Below are positions 33,116 to 45,540 of a stretch of DNA of 64,000 nucleotides, piece by piece. The stretch covers positions 200,888,501 to 200,952,500 of the forward strand of contig NC_092587.1 in assembly GCF_047663525.1 (NCBI RefSeq), given 5' to 3'. The DNA comes from Anas platyrhynchos. Its lineage: Eukaryota; Chordata; Aves; Anseriformes; Anatidae. The position numbers and the translations under genes were made by a program. How positions within the stretch are numbered: position 1 is the stretch's first letter; the number at the start of each line of letters is the position of its first letter. Below the pieces are notes generated by a model. It ran no database searches. It had not been told where the DNA came from and saw only the letters and a program-made list of their open reading frames with translations.

Positions 33116-33499
33116 GCCCAGCAAAATTGTCATGGCCCCTGCAAACACTGTCCCGATGGGCTTCTCGTGCTCCCAGCCAGAAATGGGAAAGAACAGAGGA
33201 GACAGCTGCCAGCTCTTCTCTTCCCGTTTCTCACAGCTCATATGCAGCACGGCTGAGGCTGGTTACCACTGTCTTTATTCAGTAATATTTAGCTTCTACA
33301 TGCCAGCACCTTTCACATTCGTTCCATATGCAAGTCTTCTCACTCAGCCTAAGGAAGGGAAGAGAAAGGAGGAAGGTTCTAGGTTGATGGAGACATACTC
33401 ACAAATACTTGCCTTTTTCAGCAAGACACCCCAAAACTGAGGTTTCCTTAGACCTGTCCTCATCTCATGAACTCAGCCCCGAACACTGCTGCCATCTCC
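33116..33499. other. No gene recognised
   Basis: An open frame of about 100 codons exists here but has no family match or splice context that I can see. Confidence 0.45.
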
Positions 33500-33669
33500 T
33501 GTCAGTTAACCCCAATAGGTTATAAAATGAGCCCCACAGCTGCTCGCTCACTCCCCTGCAGTGGGGTGAGTAAGAGAATCAGATGGGTCAAAGTGAGAAA
33601 AGCTGCAGGTTAATGGGACGACATTTTTATAGGTAGAGCAAAAGCTGGACCTGCAAGCACTGCCAGGAG
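33500..33669 (+). mobile_element. LTR fragment
   Basis: GCTCGCTCACTCCCCTGCAG and the following GAGAATCAGATGGGTCAAAG are typical of a common avian ERV LTR; a TATAAAA lies at about 33520. Confidence 0.55.
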
Positions 33670-34640
33670 CCAGCTCTCACACTGCCTGCTCTTAGTGTCT
33701 TTCTCCATCCTCACTACTACTCCCTTGTTCATTTTCTCTATGTCCCCCGGGCTGTCTGAGGAGCTGTTCATCTCCAACCCCTCCAGATTCTATGTGGTCA
33801 GTCAGGGGCCACAGAAGCAAGCATACTCACTTGGGAAAGATAACTATGCTACCAGAGCTCATCTGTGAGAGGGCCAGATGTGGCTGAACGCATCATCCCT
33901 CGCCTCTGCAAGAGAAGCAGCCCTGGGTGAGATCCCATCCAGGACAGGATCCCCTTCACAGCAAAATCAGCTAACCTTCAGGCTGCTCAGGCAAAAAAAA
34001 AACAAACCTTCCTCCCTTCCTTAGAAACAACAGAAGCTGCTTGGCTAGCATGCACACCCAGGTATAACATTGCCTGACTTTGTGCGTAGGTGAGACTCAA
34101 CTGCCTCAGACAGGAGATAAGTCACACCCAACACAAGTCCTTCTGGATGGCCTCGGGACTTCCCAAGAACCCTGAGCAGTGTTGAAGCCCTCAGAAACTT
34201 ACACTGAGACAGGTTTCCAGAGAACCACACAGCCAGTGGCCTTAAAGCTGAAGTCATGATCCTGCTGCTCTGCCATGGTGTGCTGAGGAACGCAGTCGGT
34301 GGAAAACTGCATTTGGACTCAGCCCTTGTGGAACACCAGATGGCCAATGTCCTTGAAGACGAAATCAACAGCCTGCTTCTTTCTAAGGGTGCAAGAGAGA
34401 AAGAGCAGGGTCTCTTGAATGCGGCGCTGCACCGTGTCCCGAGGAATGCCGGTGTCCAAGAACAGACAGGCATAATTCAGGAAAAGAAAACGGGATACAC
34501 CTAACGGAAAAGAAGCAAGGAGCAAAGTAACTACACAGGCCTGCACAGGAGGGCAGTCACCTCTGGGCCTCTGCTGGACCCTCCAGCATTGCTACAGAGC
34601 TGTCTTGCTGACTGCTTGTCTGGAGGAAGAGAATCTCTGA
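33670..34640 (-). pseudogene. CCDC81-like: CCDC81-like copy with premature stop
   Basis: Minus strand 34205-34500 is the second HU-domain exon (NYACLFLDTGIPRDTVQRR, FVFKDIGHLVFHKG) but a TGA follows HKG where other copies have a serine codon. Beyond it the helix is rewritten. Adjacent parts to 33880 resemble the intron at 51740-51850 of the intact copy. Confidence 0.75.
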
Positions 34641-36149
34641 AAGACAGAGCTCCAAACGCCTGGGGCAGCGCAAAGCAAGAGGACTTTCACTAAGTATTGC
34701 AATCAATGGTGGCCACTATATAAGCTAAATGGCCACTTTACGGATCAATCGACTATAACACTATCTTGCAATTAATGTTTTTGAGGAGAGAAGGAAAATG
34801 GGATGAGATGTTGTATATTGATATGTTGTGTCAGTATCTTGGAGGGAAAAGGTATGGAATTAAGTTGGCCCCTGACTGAGCTTTTGGTGCTGGCATTAGA
34901 AAAGTACAGGCTGGAGAAAGATACAGGAAGTGCTATAAGGGTTGTTGAAGGTGTTAAAGGTGTGGCATGTAGTATTTGACAAAGCTGTTTGAAGTCCAAT
35001 GAGCGGGGAAAGAGGATGTAGGAATGTTAATAGGTCTGCCTCAGCCCGAGGCTGAGATCTCAAAATCACGGGTGTGAGCCCTCTGGGGCAGAGGGACCCT
35101 GATGGGTCCCAGAGAGTTGACATGGAAACAGAAAAGCAGCTAACTCTTAAAACAACCTGAGTTCATGTGTGAGCTCAGATTGCTAATGGGACTGAACTTT
35201 CAAAGAGAAAAATAATAATAAAAATAATAAAAAAAAAAACTGGACCTGGCTTCAGAAAACAAACAGAGGCAATTGGTTAGCCTCTTTCCAGGGCAATCAG
35301 CCCCTGATTTCGGAAAGAAATTGTCTTAGTTTGCAGGATAAACTTACAACAGTCAGGAATGATGGGGACCTGGGGCATCTACCCTGGCAGGTCCACTGAT
35401 TGAAATAAAGCTAGGGAATGAAGAAGTGAAGCTTGAATTTTTTGTTGGTTACGGGCGCTTCTTTCTCTGTGTTAATTAGTCCGTAAATGTAATAGGAGCA
35501 ACTGGCCAACAGGAAAAGGCATTTTTTGCAATGCTTGAAATTTAAAATGGGAAAAAGGATGGGAATTACAAAATGAGAAAAACAGTCAAGTTTGGTTCAT
35601 GGTACTAGATTTAAAGGATGCCCTTTTCTGCCTGCCCGTGGCAACTGAAAACCAGAAACTCTTTGCCTTTGAGTGGGAAAATAATAATAGAGGATGGAAA
35701 ACTCAGCTTACTTGGTCAGTGTTACCACAGGGGTTCAAGAATAGCCCCACCATATTCGGGAACTGTGATCTTGAAGCTTGAAAGACCCCTTCGGGAAAAG
35801 GGGACATTGTTGCAATGTGCAAATGATAGCTACTGAAGAAGAAAAGGAATGTGTATAATGGACTGTTAGTTCGCTACATTTTTTCGGCACTAATACTGTG
35901 AACCCAGCCTCTTTCCTCAGTAACAGAGTTTCCAGATCACCCATTCATGATTGCATCAAGACCATGGACACCGTATCCTCCAGCTGACCAGACTTACAAG
36001 AAATACCCCTAGAAGATGTGGAGGATTGGTAGACAGATGGCAGCAGCTTCGTCCGCCAGGGATTTTGCCTCACAGGATATACGGTAACAAACATCAGCCC
36101 AAAAGGCTGAAATCAGCACCTTGATAAGAGCTTTTGAGCTGGCAAACAT

Positions 36150-36720
36150 TTGGACAGATTTGAAATATGCCTTTGGCGTGGTGCATGCACACAGGGCAAT
36201 TTGGAAGGAGAGAGGACTTTCATCTTCTTTTATCTTCCTCAATTAAACATGCAGAAGATGCTGATAGCAGTTACTAGAGAAGAAGGAAAAAGGAGGCCCA
36301 GACAGGAACAGCCCCGACTAGGCAAGGAGCAATGCGCCCCGTGTAAGAAATTTGGGCATTGGAAAAAGGAAAGCCAGAACGGAAAAGAAATGGAAAAGGG
36401 AACCGGAGAAGGGAGGTGGTGGTCGCACATGCAAAAGACGACTAAAGAGGACTGGGGGAATCTACCCCAGCAGATCTGTTGGTTACAAAAATGAAAATGG
36501 GGAAAGAGGGAAAAGAGGTGGAACTTATGGTGGATGCGGGGGCAACATACTCGGTTTTAAAGAAAGCATTAGTATCAGTGGGGAATTATTGCATTGTAGT
36601 GAAGGGGGCAACTGGCCAATCTGAAATAGCATATTTCTGCAAGCCATTGAAATGTAAATATGGGAAACAGTGGGGCATTCACAAGTTCCTATGCATGCCC
36701 AGCTCCCCGGAGTAACTCCT
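36150..36720 (+). pseudogene. gag-pro: ERV nucleocapsid zinc knuckle and protease
   Basis: A frame at 36150-36494 carries CAPCKKFGHWKKES, a CCHC zinc knuckle with the last cysteine replaced by serine. The overlapping frame at 36479-36715 is an aspartic protease with VELMVDAGATYSVL, where the active-site DTG has become DAG. Both changes would inactivate the proteins. Confidence 0.82.
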
Positions 36721-37019
36721 AGGGAGAGATTTATTGTAAAGATTACAAGCAACCATTTCATTTAAAAATGGGGAGATTATTCTGGAGGTAAATGATCAAA
36801 GATACGTGGAAGTGTTGAGTTTGATATTGACAGCTATTGAGACCAAAGAGGAAATTAGTGAGGAAATCCTAAGTCAAGTGTTTTCTTGAGTATGATCTTC
36901 TAAGGTAACACGGAAGGCAAAAAATGCACTTAAGCAGTGTCCCTTGAAAAAGGAAGACAGAGAAGGAATTAGCCTGATAATTGATTAACATGCTTAACAC
37001 CAGAGCTAACTTGGTTTAC

Positions 37020-38450
37020 CGTTTTAGACCTGAAGGATGCCTTGTTTTGCCTCCCTCTCCATGAAGCCTGTCAGAAAATCTTTGCATTTGATTGGAAAAG
37101 CCCTAAGAGTGGGCACAAAACACAGCTCACGTGGACGAGGTTACCTCAGGGCTTTAAGAACTCACCCACCTTATTCGGAGAACAACTTGCAAAGGACTTG
37201 GAGACCTGGAAAGCCCCATCAGGAGAAGGAAGGCTGTTGCAGTACGTAGATGAGCTCCTTATAGCCACCCAGACAGAGGAAGCATGTGTGGCCTGGATGG
37301 TAAGCCTCCTAAACTTTCTGGGACTACAGGGGTACAGGGTATCGAAGAAGAAGGCTCAGGTGGTAAAGCAGAAGGTGACCTACCTGGGTTATGAGGTTAA
37401 TGCCAGACAACGGACCCTGGGGCATGATTGTAAAGAAGCGATACGTCAAACCCTGAAACCCGAGACTATAAAAGAACTGTGAACCTTTTTGGGAATGACG
37501 GGGTGGTGCAGATTGTGGATCTATAATTGCGGATTGCTTGTAAAAGCACTCTATGTGCTCATTGCAAACGGGAACAGGGACCTCCAATGGAGAAAGGAGG
37601 CCACACGAGCCTTTGACCAACTGAAGAAGGCTCTCATGTCAGCCCCAGCTCTGGGACTTCCAGATGTGAATAAACCATTTTTCCTCTTCTCCCATGAGAA
37701 ACAGGGGATTGCCCTGGGAATACTAGCACAGGACCTGGGCCCATAGCGAAGGGCAGTTGCTTATTTTTCGAAGCAGCTGGATGCTGCTGCCAAGGGATGG
37801 CTGGGATGCCTCAGAGCCGTTGCAGCAGTGGTGCAAAATATCCAGGAAGCACACAAGTTCACCTTGGGACAGAAAATTACTGTGCTAGTGTCTCACACAG
37901 TGTCCACAGTGCTGGAAGTGAAAGGTGGTCACTGGCTTTCCCCACAAAGGTTCCTGAAATCAGCAGAAACCAAGGGGAGCCAGTACACCATGACTGCCTG
38001 GAGACCATTGAAGCTACCTACTCCAGCCGTCCAGATCTGAAGGACACTCCTTCTGATGAGGTGGAAATATGGGAGCAGCTACGTCATCAGCGGAAAACAA
38101 CACGCTGGGTATGCAGTTAACACTTGCAAAGACGTAATAGAAGCTGGACTAAATAATGAGATTATTGGAAGCAGATCAGCTGCCTGAAAAGGTAGCAATC
38201 ATGCACATTAAGGCACACCAGACGGTGAGCTCAGAATTGGAGGAAGGAAATGATCTGGCGGACAGAGAGGCAAAAGAAGCAGCAGAAGGTGAGGTAGCAA
38301 CTGAGGGAGCCCTGATTCCAGACAGGCAAATTCCCCTTGAAGGTAAGCTTGTATATAACAAAAAGGATAGAAAATTAATTGAAAGTCAGAAGGGAAAATA
38401 TAACCAAGAGGGATGGGCTATTACCAAAGAAGGGAAGGGAAGCTAGTCAT
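37020..38450 (+). pseudogene. pol: ERV reverse transcriptase and RNase H
   Basis: A 146-codon frame from 37042 holds the reverse transcriptase fingers and palm with [14 protein letters not shown] and the catalytic box reading YVDE rather than YVDD. After a stop, 37489-37746 matches the connection region, and 38156-38446 is the RNase H end (HIKAHQTVSSELEEGNDLAD). Several stops lie between. Confidence 0.87.
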
Positions 38451-38579
38451 CGCCTCCAATTTATTGTGGTCACTGGTAAAGAAAGAACACTGGAAAACAC
38501 ATTGGGGAATAGACGCTTTGTATAGCTATCTAATTGGAAAAAATATTGCCAGGAACTAATATGCTACCATCACTCAAAT

Positions 38580-38960
38580 AGCTTAATATTGTGATCTTTG
38601 TCTCCAGACTAACCCCCAAAATGCCCCCAAACCAAAACTATGTCAAATTGGAAAAGGCCATGGGCCTGGGCAACAGTGGCAAATTGACTTTTTTTGAACT
38701 TCCAAGAAAAGGGGGGTGTCGATATTTACTGGTGTTAACAGATACCTTTTCAGGATGGCCAGAAGCTTTCCCCAGTAGGACTGCCAAAGCCTGAGAGGTA
38801 GCTAAGTCTCTTGTAGAGAAAACTTTGAAACCACAGTGGGAAGGACTATACCAGGTGCTCCTTAAAACCTTCACTGCAGTTAAGATCAGGGAACAGAGTG
38901 CCTGGATTCACCGTTCTCAAGTGAAGAAAGCTCCAGAACCCCCTGGAAAGTAACGCCAGG
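38580..38960 (+). pseudogene. pol: ERV integrase, mostly deleted
   Basis: One frame gives the start of the catalytic core ([21 protein letters not shown]), then a stop, and then jumps directly to the C-terminal domain (KPQWEGLYQVLL). The second and third catalytic acidic residues are gone. The comparable intact stretch is at 55613-56470. Confidence 0.85.
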
Positions 38961-38989
38961 TGACGGTGAACTGAAACTAAAGCTCAGTC

Positions 38990-40660
38990 GAGCAAAATGA
39001 GGACATCACGGTCAGGAGTATTTAGTAATATGGTTAGCAGGAATTTAGTTAACAGAATTGTTTTATTTCTATGGCTTATAAGTTGTAACTGTGATTCAAG
39101 AAGATGCCTCTATGATACTAGAGAATGGTGAGCGGCCTTGGTCTGAAGCTGTAACAACAGAGGATAAGAGCATTAACGGAAAGTTAGCAGTTGTGGTTAT
39201 TTGGCGAACAAATGATGACCATTTAGATACATTATAAGAATGGCAAAAATTAGGGCAAGAATGGACACACCAAAGAACCGTAGGGGACGAAATTAAAATA
39301 GGGTGCCGAATGATTAATGGAATGACCCACGAGAAAGTAACGGGGATTTTTGTAAAACCCATTTCCAAAAGTGGCCAACAAGAAGGTTGTATCCACCCAG
39401 GTAAATCAGATTGGTGGTATAATTTTGTATTTACACAGACTGTAGTAATTAGCTGGTTTTGGCTGTACTTCCTACAACAGTGGGACAAAACTAAAACAGC
39501 CCCTACAATCATCCTTATTGGCATTGGGAACTAGCCAATGGCAAATTTCACAGGTGTTACCGAGATGGGAAAAGGCTGAAGACCAAGACCACAAACTAAG
39601 AACAGATGCACTTAGTATGGTTCAAGATAATGTATCTTTCGCTCTTAGCTGTATACAAGCACAGTTATGGATGCAGGCAACGGCTGCCTTGATCATTAGG
39701 GAAGGAAGTGAAGGCATTTTTCTGGCTGAAGTCCAAAAGGCTGTTTGGGACAATGCCAATGATTTTGAGAAGAAGTTCCAATCTTGGTGGACTCTGGTAA
39801 ATTTTACCTATGATCCCATTGTTAACATGGCTACTGCCTTTGTGCCTACTATAAGTAATGCCACAGTTTATGTTATCCACCCCATCCTTGCACTAGGATT
39901 AAACCATGAGGAGACAGTGCTGTATCCTTCGGAGCATAGAACATGGGCATGGATGGAGAATGGGAAATGGCAGTCTGTAAGTCTAGAATCATGTGTTACC
40001 TGGGAACAACAAGGATTTATTTGTGAAAGCAACACAATTGATGCTCAGGATGTATGTCTTGACACGCAACAAGGCGTTTGCCACTTTGAAATTCATCCAA
40101 ATAGTAGTCAAAAGACTGTGCTTGTATATATTGGTCAAGGCTGCGTGTGCTTTTGTACAAGTAGATAAGGAAGACGTGACTCTCCCTAGCAAAAATCATT
40201 CTAACTTTTCTAACTTTGTTAGAATTGTCAGGTGTGATTTTCTATATTTGGCACCAGTGGTATCCCACCAGTTGATCAAGTCTAACAACACAATCTATCA
40301 CAAGTTATTACCTACACCTGCTGGGGTGAACCTCACGTTAGTGAAGCAACTAGTTAAAACACCAAGACCTGATCAAAATTTTTTTTTAAAAGAAAGCATT
40401 CAGGAAAATGGAAAGAAGACTCTAATCACTGTCCATCATGATACAAAGGAAATAAGCAGAGATTTGCAAAGAGTAAAACAAGACAAATCACAACTGGTGG
40501 GACACACTCTTAGGATGGTCGCCAACTGCAACTGGGATTTTGAACACATTGTGTCACCCGGTTGTTGTTTTACTGATATTAGTTGGTATAAGTTTAATAT
40601 TGTCTTTTGTAATACTTTTGGAATTGGAAATGGTTACAATGAATGGCCATACTAGCTTCC
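38990..40660 (+). pseudogene. env: ERV env of a type I do not recognise
   Basis: Frames at 39310-39534 and 39518-40168 (216 codons) form one broken glycoprotein-like sequence: a helical stretch (VQDNVSFALSCIQAQLWMQ), then a cysteine-rich part near 39985-40100. A membrane segment is visible in another frame near 40555-40620. I see no CX6CC motif of the usual gamma or alpha type. It follows gammaretrovirus-like pol, so it may be a recombinant env. Confidence 0.6.
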
Positions 40661-40775
40661 TTGACAAAGGTACATGGCAAGGTATTGAGGGGTACATACC
40701 GTAGAGACTGGAAAGAAGAATTTTTGTATTAAGTAAAAGAATTTACTAGATTTTCCAGAAAAGGGGGACTGAAAC

Positions 40776-41425
40776 ATGGGATTAGAAATTAGAGAGTGAT
40801 TGATTAAGAATGAATATGTAGGCAACACTCATTGCCTAATATGTGCTACATTTGCGATGTGCCTGTGCTGCGCTTAGCCCTCCAGATAACAGGAGCCCCT
40901 GGGACTCCAAGAACCAGATCAAACCAACCTTATGGTTTGGACTGTGACCAAGGGCTCAGAGATAAGGAGCACTGTTCTTAAAAGGACAAGATAAAAAATG
41001 TCAAACATGCAAGGCCTCCAGATAACAGGAGCCCCTCAGGCCCGGAGAACTGGACCAAACCAACCTTATGGCCCAGATTATGACCAAGGCCTCAGAGAGC
41101 ATGCGCAAGGAGACGAGGTGAAAAGTTCAACCCTGATGAAGACATCTCACTTCATCCTCACGACCCTCAGTGCCCACCACCAGAAGGCACCGTGCAAGCG
41201 CAGAGGGGAGGAGCTTATGGAAATGACTTCTTGGAACTAATTTTAATACTAAGCGGGGACAGGTTATGAATATGTATAGGCATACTGCGAAACCTCATGC
41301 ATATGTAAATCTCTACTGCATATAACCAAAGCAAGTTGCCGTGTTAGGGGCGCACGACTTTGGTGGGACTACCCCCCGTGCTGCCCAGTGCTGCATAAAC
41401 ATACCTACTTTACAATCTTACTGAT
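40776..41425 (+). mobile_element. 3' LTR of the decayed provirus
   Basis: It follows AAAAGGGGGACTGAAACA and begins TGGGATTAG. It contains two diverged direct repeats of about 90 bp (40876-40969 and 41012-41098), both with CTCCAGATAACAGGAGCCCC. It ends near ATAAACATACCTACTTTAC, as in the antisense LTR at 22045-22390. Confidence 0.7.
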
Positions 41426-41429
41426 TGTG

Positions 41430-43990
41430 AGGTCAGCTTTACAAGAGTCAATCTTACCTGTTCTGGTAGACTCTCCCTCCACACTTGCGTCTCCCTTCTT
41501 CTCCAAAGCAGAACCCTTGGGTGCTTGGAGAGGCTCTTCTCCCTGCAGCTCTTCCCCGAGGTATGTAGAGCCCAATCCTGGAAGAAAGACCAAGGCAGTG
41601 TGACTCCAGAGCACCACATTCTAGGGCTGTAGGGTGCTGGTCTTGGTGCCAGCGTCTGAAAGGGGCTTGCTGTGGGCTGGGCAGGCAATAGACATTCCCC
41701 CAGCCCTAGCTACACAAAGAGAATGCCCCCTCGTCCAAAACAAGCAAGAATCGGTGTGGAGTGGAGGAGGAAACAGTGCTTGGAGAAGTCTCCCTCCAGC
41801 TCCTCCCTGAGCACTGGGCAAGCCCTGGCACTGCTGACCTTCCGGAGAGGAGCTGAAAAGCTGCCAAAACTCTCAGCCGAGGGCTGCAGAAGCAACGCGC
41901 CCACGTGGAAAAGATGAGGACACCCCCAGAAGCTGGATGTGGGACTATGCTTTTTCTCTCCCATGTGGCCAAATCTGTTGTGCCTAGCCTCTGCAGGAGA
42001 GACAGTCCTGGCTGAGACCATGGCCAGGAAGGGATGCCCTTTCCAACGGAGGCATTGCGGCTGCTCAGGCAGAAAGCTGCCCACGGGCACAGCTTGCAGG
42101 GCTTAGTGTTCACCCCTCCTTACAAGCAGCACAAGCTGCGCAGCGAGTGCCTGCACCTGGTAAATCACTGCCTGGCTTTGTCAGGCGCAAGGCTCCTGTG
42201 CCTCATCAGGAGACGCGTCTGACCCAGAAGGACAAGGCCCTCCCAATGCAGCACTGCAATGTGCCCTTGTGTCCAAGGACAGCCAGGCATAATTCAGGAA
42301 AACAAATCGAATTACACCTTACGGAAAAGAAGCAAGGAGCAAAGTAACTACACAGGCCTGCAGAGGAGGGCAGTCACATTTGCATAGCTGCTGGGCCCTC
42401 CAGCACTGATGCCCTGCTGCTGCTCTGCACCTGCAGCTGTGCCAGATGCCAAGAGGAGAAGCCAACCACCAACGCAGCCATCAGGGTGCCAACAGCATGG
42501 AGAGGGACATTTCCGGCAGCTGCTGCCTGCCAGAAGGTGCAAAGCATTGGCAGGTTTTGGCTTCTGAGGTACTCAGGCCTTTCTCTGGACCTCCTGGAGG
42601 AGCTGTGGAACCCCTCCACTGCCTTCCCAGCAGCAGCTGAGCATGCAGCCCACATCCTTGCACATTGGAGCCCCGACATTCATCTCTCTTCTTATCTGGA
42701 AAAGTTTCTTTCTTGTAAGGGAGCCCGTGAATACTGGGAAAGGTGTCTGAAACATCGAAGATGGGCTTCTTTACATCAAGGAGCTCAAAGCCCACCATGG
42801 GGAGCTCCTCTTTAATCATGAAGAAGGCACTGAAGAAGGCACAATAACTGTCAAAATGTCACATCTCCAGAAACATTTCCCTTCTAACAACTCAGGTAGG
42901 CGGACCACCGTGGCTACCTAACAGAGGAGGATTTGCGGCGAGAGATTTTGCTCACCTGCTGGGTGCCCAGGCAGGAACCTGCCGTCAGTGGGACATGTGT
43001 CAGGCCCATTGTGGAGTTCAACAAGTCCCTGCGTGCAAGGAAAGCTTCTCGATGACTCAAGGGGAAGAGCTCTGGGGCTGCCTTCTATGGCTTTCCCCCA
43101 GCCTCATTTGGGAGAAGGCTCTTTTTCCCCAGCAGCCTGGCCCAGCTGTGCCTTCCCTGTCGCCCTGGAGAGTCTGGCTGGAGAGCGACTCTGGGGTGTG
43201 AGCAGCCGGCTCTTAATAGCAGGAGGCATCCCTGTAAGGAGGAAAAGAGAAGGCTAGTCAGAGCTGCTCCTTGGTGGCCACAAAATTTCTTCACACAGAG
43301 GGTGGTGAGGCACTGGAACAGCTTGCCCAGAGAAGCCGTGGATGCCCCATCCCTGGAGGTCTTCAAGACCTGTTTGGATGAGGCACTGGGCTACTTGCTC
43401 TAGTGAATGGCATCCCTGCTCATGGCAGGGGGCGGGAGGGAATAGAAGATCTTTAACATCAATTGCAACCCAAGCCATTCTGTGATTCTCTGGAAAGGTT
43501 CAAGATTCCGCTCCAGTGAGGAGAGCTGAGTGACGCTCCCTGCTCCCTTCAGGGAGAAGGGTGCCAGTGAGAGCCCAGCCTGCTGCAGCTCATCTTTCCC
43601 ATTGCCTTTGTGGGAGCTCGCCCACACTTGCTTGGCATTGATTTCCTCACAGGATCTGCCTCAGTGTTCTCCTCTGGGGGGTGAGGGATGAGGACATGCT
43701 GCTGCTTCATAGGCACTGCTGCCATCTGCAGAGACTTCGATTTCAGGTCCACAAGTGCGTTCTGTGGGGTGGCAGCTCTGGGAAAGAGCAGAGGAAGAGG
43801 GCAGCATGAGGCTGCAAAGCCCACCTTGTTCAGCGCGAACTGCCTGCGGATGAAGTGGGATACTGCATCCCAAATTCTCCCCGTCCTTGCAAATCAAACC
43901 CACAATATCCCCTTCAGCCGTGCCCTGGGGATGGCAACAAGGCCGCCAATGCCACGCTGCGGGCTGGCACGGCCCGCTCATCCCAAGTTT
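41430..43990 (-). pseudogene. CCDC81-like: CCDC81-like copy, rearranged
   Basis: Minus-strand pieces in disturbed order: exon 2 (43815-43890, VSHFIRRQF in frame with WDA), exon like 50409-50529 (43085-43235), exon 3 (about 42710-42860, KKPIFDVSDTFPSIHGLPYKK) whose donor GT has become AT, only the first part of the second HU-domain exon (42240-42330), exon 5 (41918-41998) and a 3' exon (41455-41580). Most of the second HU domain is deleted. Confidence 0.72.
43285..43497 (+). mobile_element. CR1 3' fragment
   Basis: Contains GGAACAGCTTGCCCAGAGAA, CCCATCCCTGGAGGTCTTCA and the ATTCTGTGATTCT terminal repeat. Confidence 0.9.
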
Positions 43991-44004
43991 GGTTACCAAG
44001 TTTG

Positions 44005-44556
44005 ACATGGTTAAAACAATTGTTTACTACGGGCCTGGTTCTGTTATTTTACGGAATATTTGTTTTCCTGATATTACAATGTTTCAAAGGAATATGTGCT
44101 TACAAATAGGTATGGAGAGGGGGCCGAGAATAAGTACGAAGTAAAAGACTTTATTGATTTAGAAGAAAAGGGGGCAATTGAGATGGGGAAGATGTTAAAA
44201 AAACTATCTGAACTAGTATCTAGCTACATTACATACATGGTAAAGTACCTTAAGTATTGGGGATGTGGATGAGAACCTAAAAATATCCTAATTATAGGGA
44301 TGTAGATGAGAAGCAGATGTAAAAAGAAGATATCGTTCAAGGCTAACGGATGAGGGAAGAATGAACATCTCGTTAAGAAAGAAGGAACAACTTGTTGGCA
44401 GGAAACAAGGCAAAGATAAGCAAAAAAAGGCCTAAACTATCCAACAGAAGGTCCAAGTCCACAAAGGTAAAGAGAGTTTAACCTCCTCTTCCTCGTTGCC
44501 TTCATCCTGAAAGACCCCTGCCCACGACCACCGGGCTACATTGCTGATACATTGCT
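44005..44556 (+). mobile_element. ERV env tail and LTR
   Basis: A short frame has a membrane-anchor-like segment (LLFYGIFVFLILQCFKGI) near 44040-44100. A purine tract GAAGAAAAGGGGGCAAT then precedes a sequence of LTR length ending near 44550. Limits are approximate. Confidence 0.5.
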
Positions 44557-44557
44557 G

Positions 44558-45540
44558 CTACTCCCACTCTTCTGGGATGAAGCTGCAGCACAAAGCCCTG
44601 CGCAGAGCCCGCAGAGCTCTCCTGATGTGGGCGGGCTGTGGCTGGCGTGCAGGGGCTTGTGCGAGGTCATGGATGCCTGTGGGAGACAGAGAGGTGTAGG
44701 TTAGGGCCTGAGCAGGTGATGGGCAAGCCCCTGCCTTCCCCCCGCACCAGCACCCAAGGGGAGGGGTGGCCCAGGACCAGCCAGCCCCCCTGCGTTTTCC
44801 TAGCCCTTGCTCCTGCTCGCTGCTCTGAACAGGCCCATCCAAAAGTCCCCAGGACGGCTCTTGTTTCTGGCACGTTGCTGGCTTGTCTGCTGGTGTATCT
44901 TTGGTGCAGGAAGACTGCGCTTGGCCTCTCTGCTCGGCAGCAACCTGCATGGGGAGAGCAAGAGCACAGGTAGGTGATGGAAGGGATGTCAGCCCTTGTG
45001 CCTGGGGCGTTTGGGAATGGAGAGCAGCAGGCAGCTCCCCAGCACGCACACCCCACGCACTGCTTCTGCCTCGGGCTGCCCTCGGTGCCTGGAGACCACC
45101 ACACGCGCTGGGCTTACCTGGTGCCCAGGAACCGTAGCCAAGGGAGAAGCCACTGCTCCGGTTTCGTCAACTGCTGTACAGTCAACAGGCTCTGGGATGG
45201 GAGGAGGCACCCTGGCCCATGTGGCCAAGGGAGCAGTTGGATCCTTGCTCGTGGCTCCCTGCATGATGGCTACAGAATGGAGTAGCACTGCAGCAACAAC
45301 AATCTCGGCTGTTTCATCCAGCTCTTCCTCAGAGACACTGGAGGCATGTCGTGCACGTCACTGGCTCTCAACCAGCACCGCAGTGCTGTGCTCACTGGGG
45401 CTGGGACATGCTGATGGCTTTGACTCTTGACCTCCAGGTGTCTGGGGAGGCGCTCTGTACCCCTCATCTGCAGCCTCCCTGTCCACGCTGCTGGATGAGC
45501 TGCCTTCTTCCTGGGGAAAACCCTGTGGTTCCTGGAAGAG
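44558..45540 (-). pseudogene. Antisense copy of the novel gene family (exon 2 end to exon 4)
   Basis: On the minus strand: end of exon 2 with VVAAVLLHSVAIMQGA (fourth amphipathic segment), donor after GHQ, exon 3 (VAAEQRGQAQSSCTKD) and exon 4 (IHDLAQAPARQPQPAHIRR) to the stop at 44558. Two defects: VESQ is followed by TGA where the intact gene has GGA, and the exon 3 donor GT is lost (GGAAAA). The exon 3 and 4 coding text is otherwise clean, suggesting recent decay. Confidence 0.83.

Larger units (their letters stand above)
34690..40775 (+). mobile_element. Decayed gammaretrovirus-like provirus
   Basis: In order: gag capsid-like remnants (34690-35150, matching the antisense element at 20080-20345), two protease/gag-pol pieces, nucleocapsid, protease, reverse transcriptase, RNase H, integrase scraps and env, then a polypurine tract and LTR at 40776. 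Direct similarity between 35340-35560 and 36440-36620 shows an internal duplication of the protease region. All frames have stops or deletions. Confidence 0.82.
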
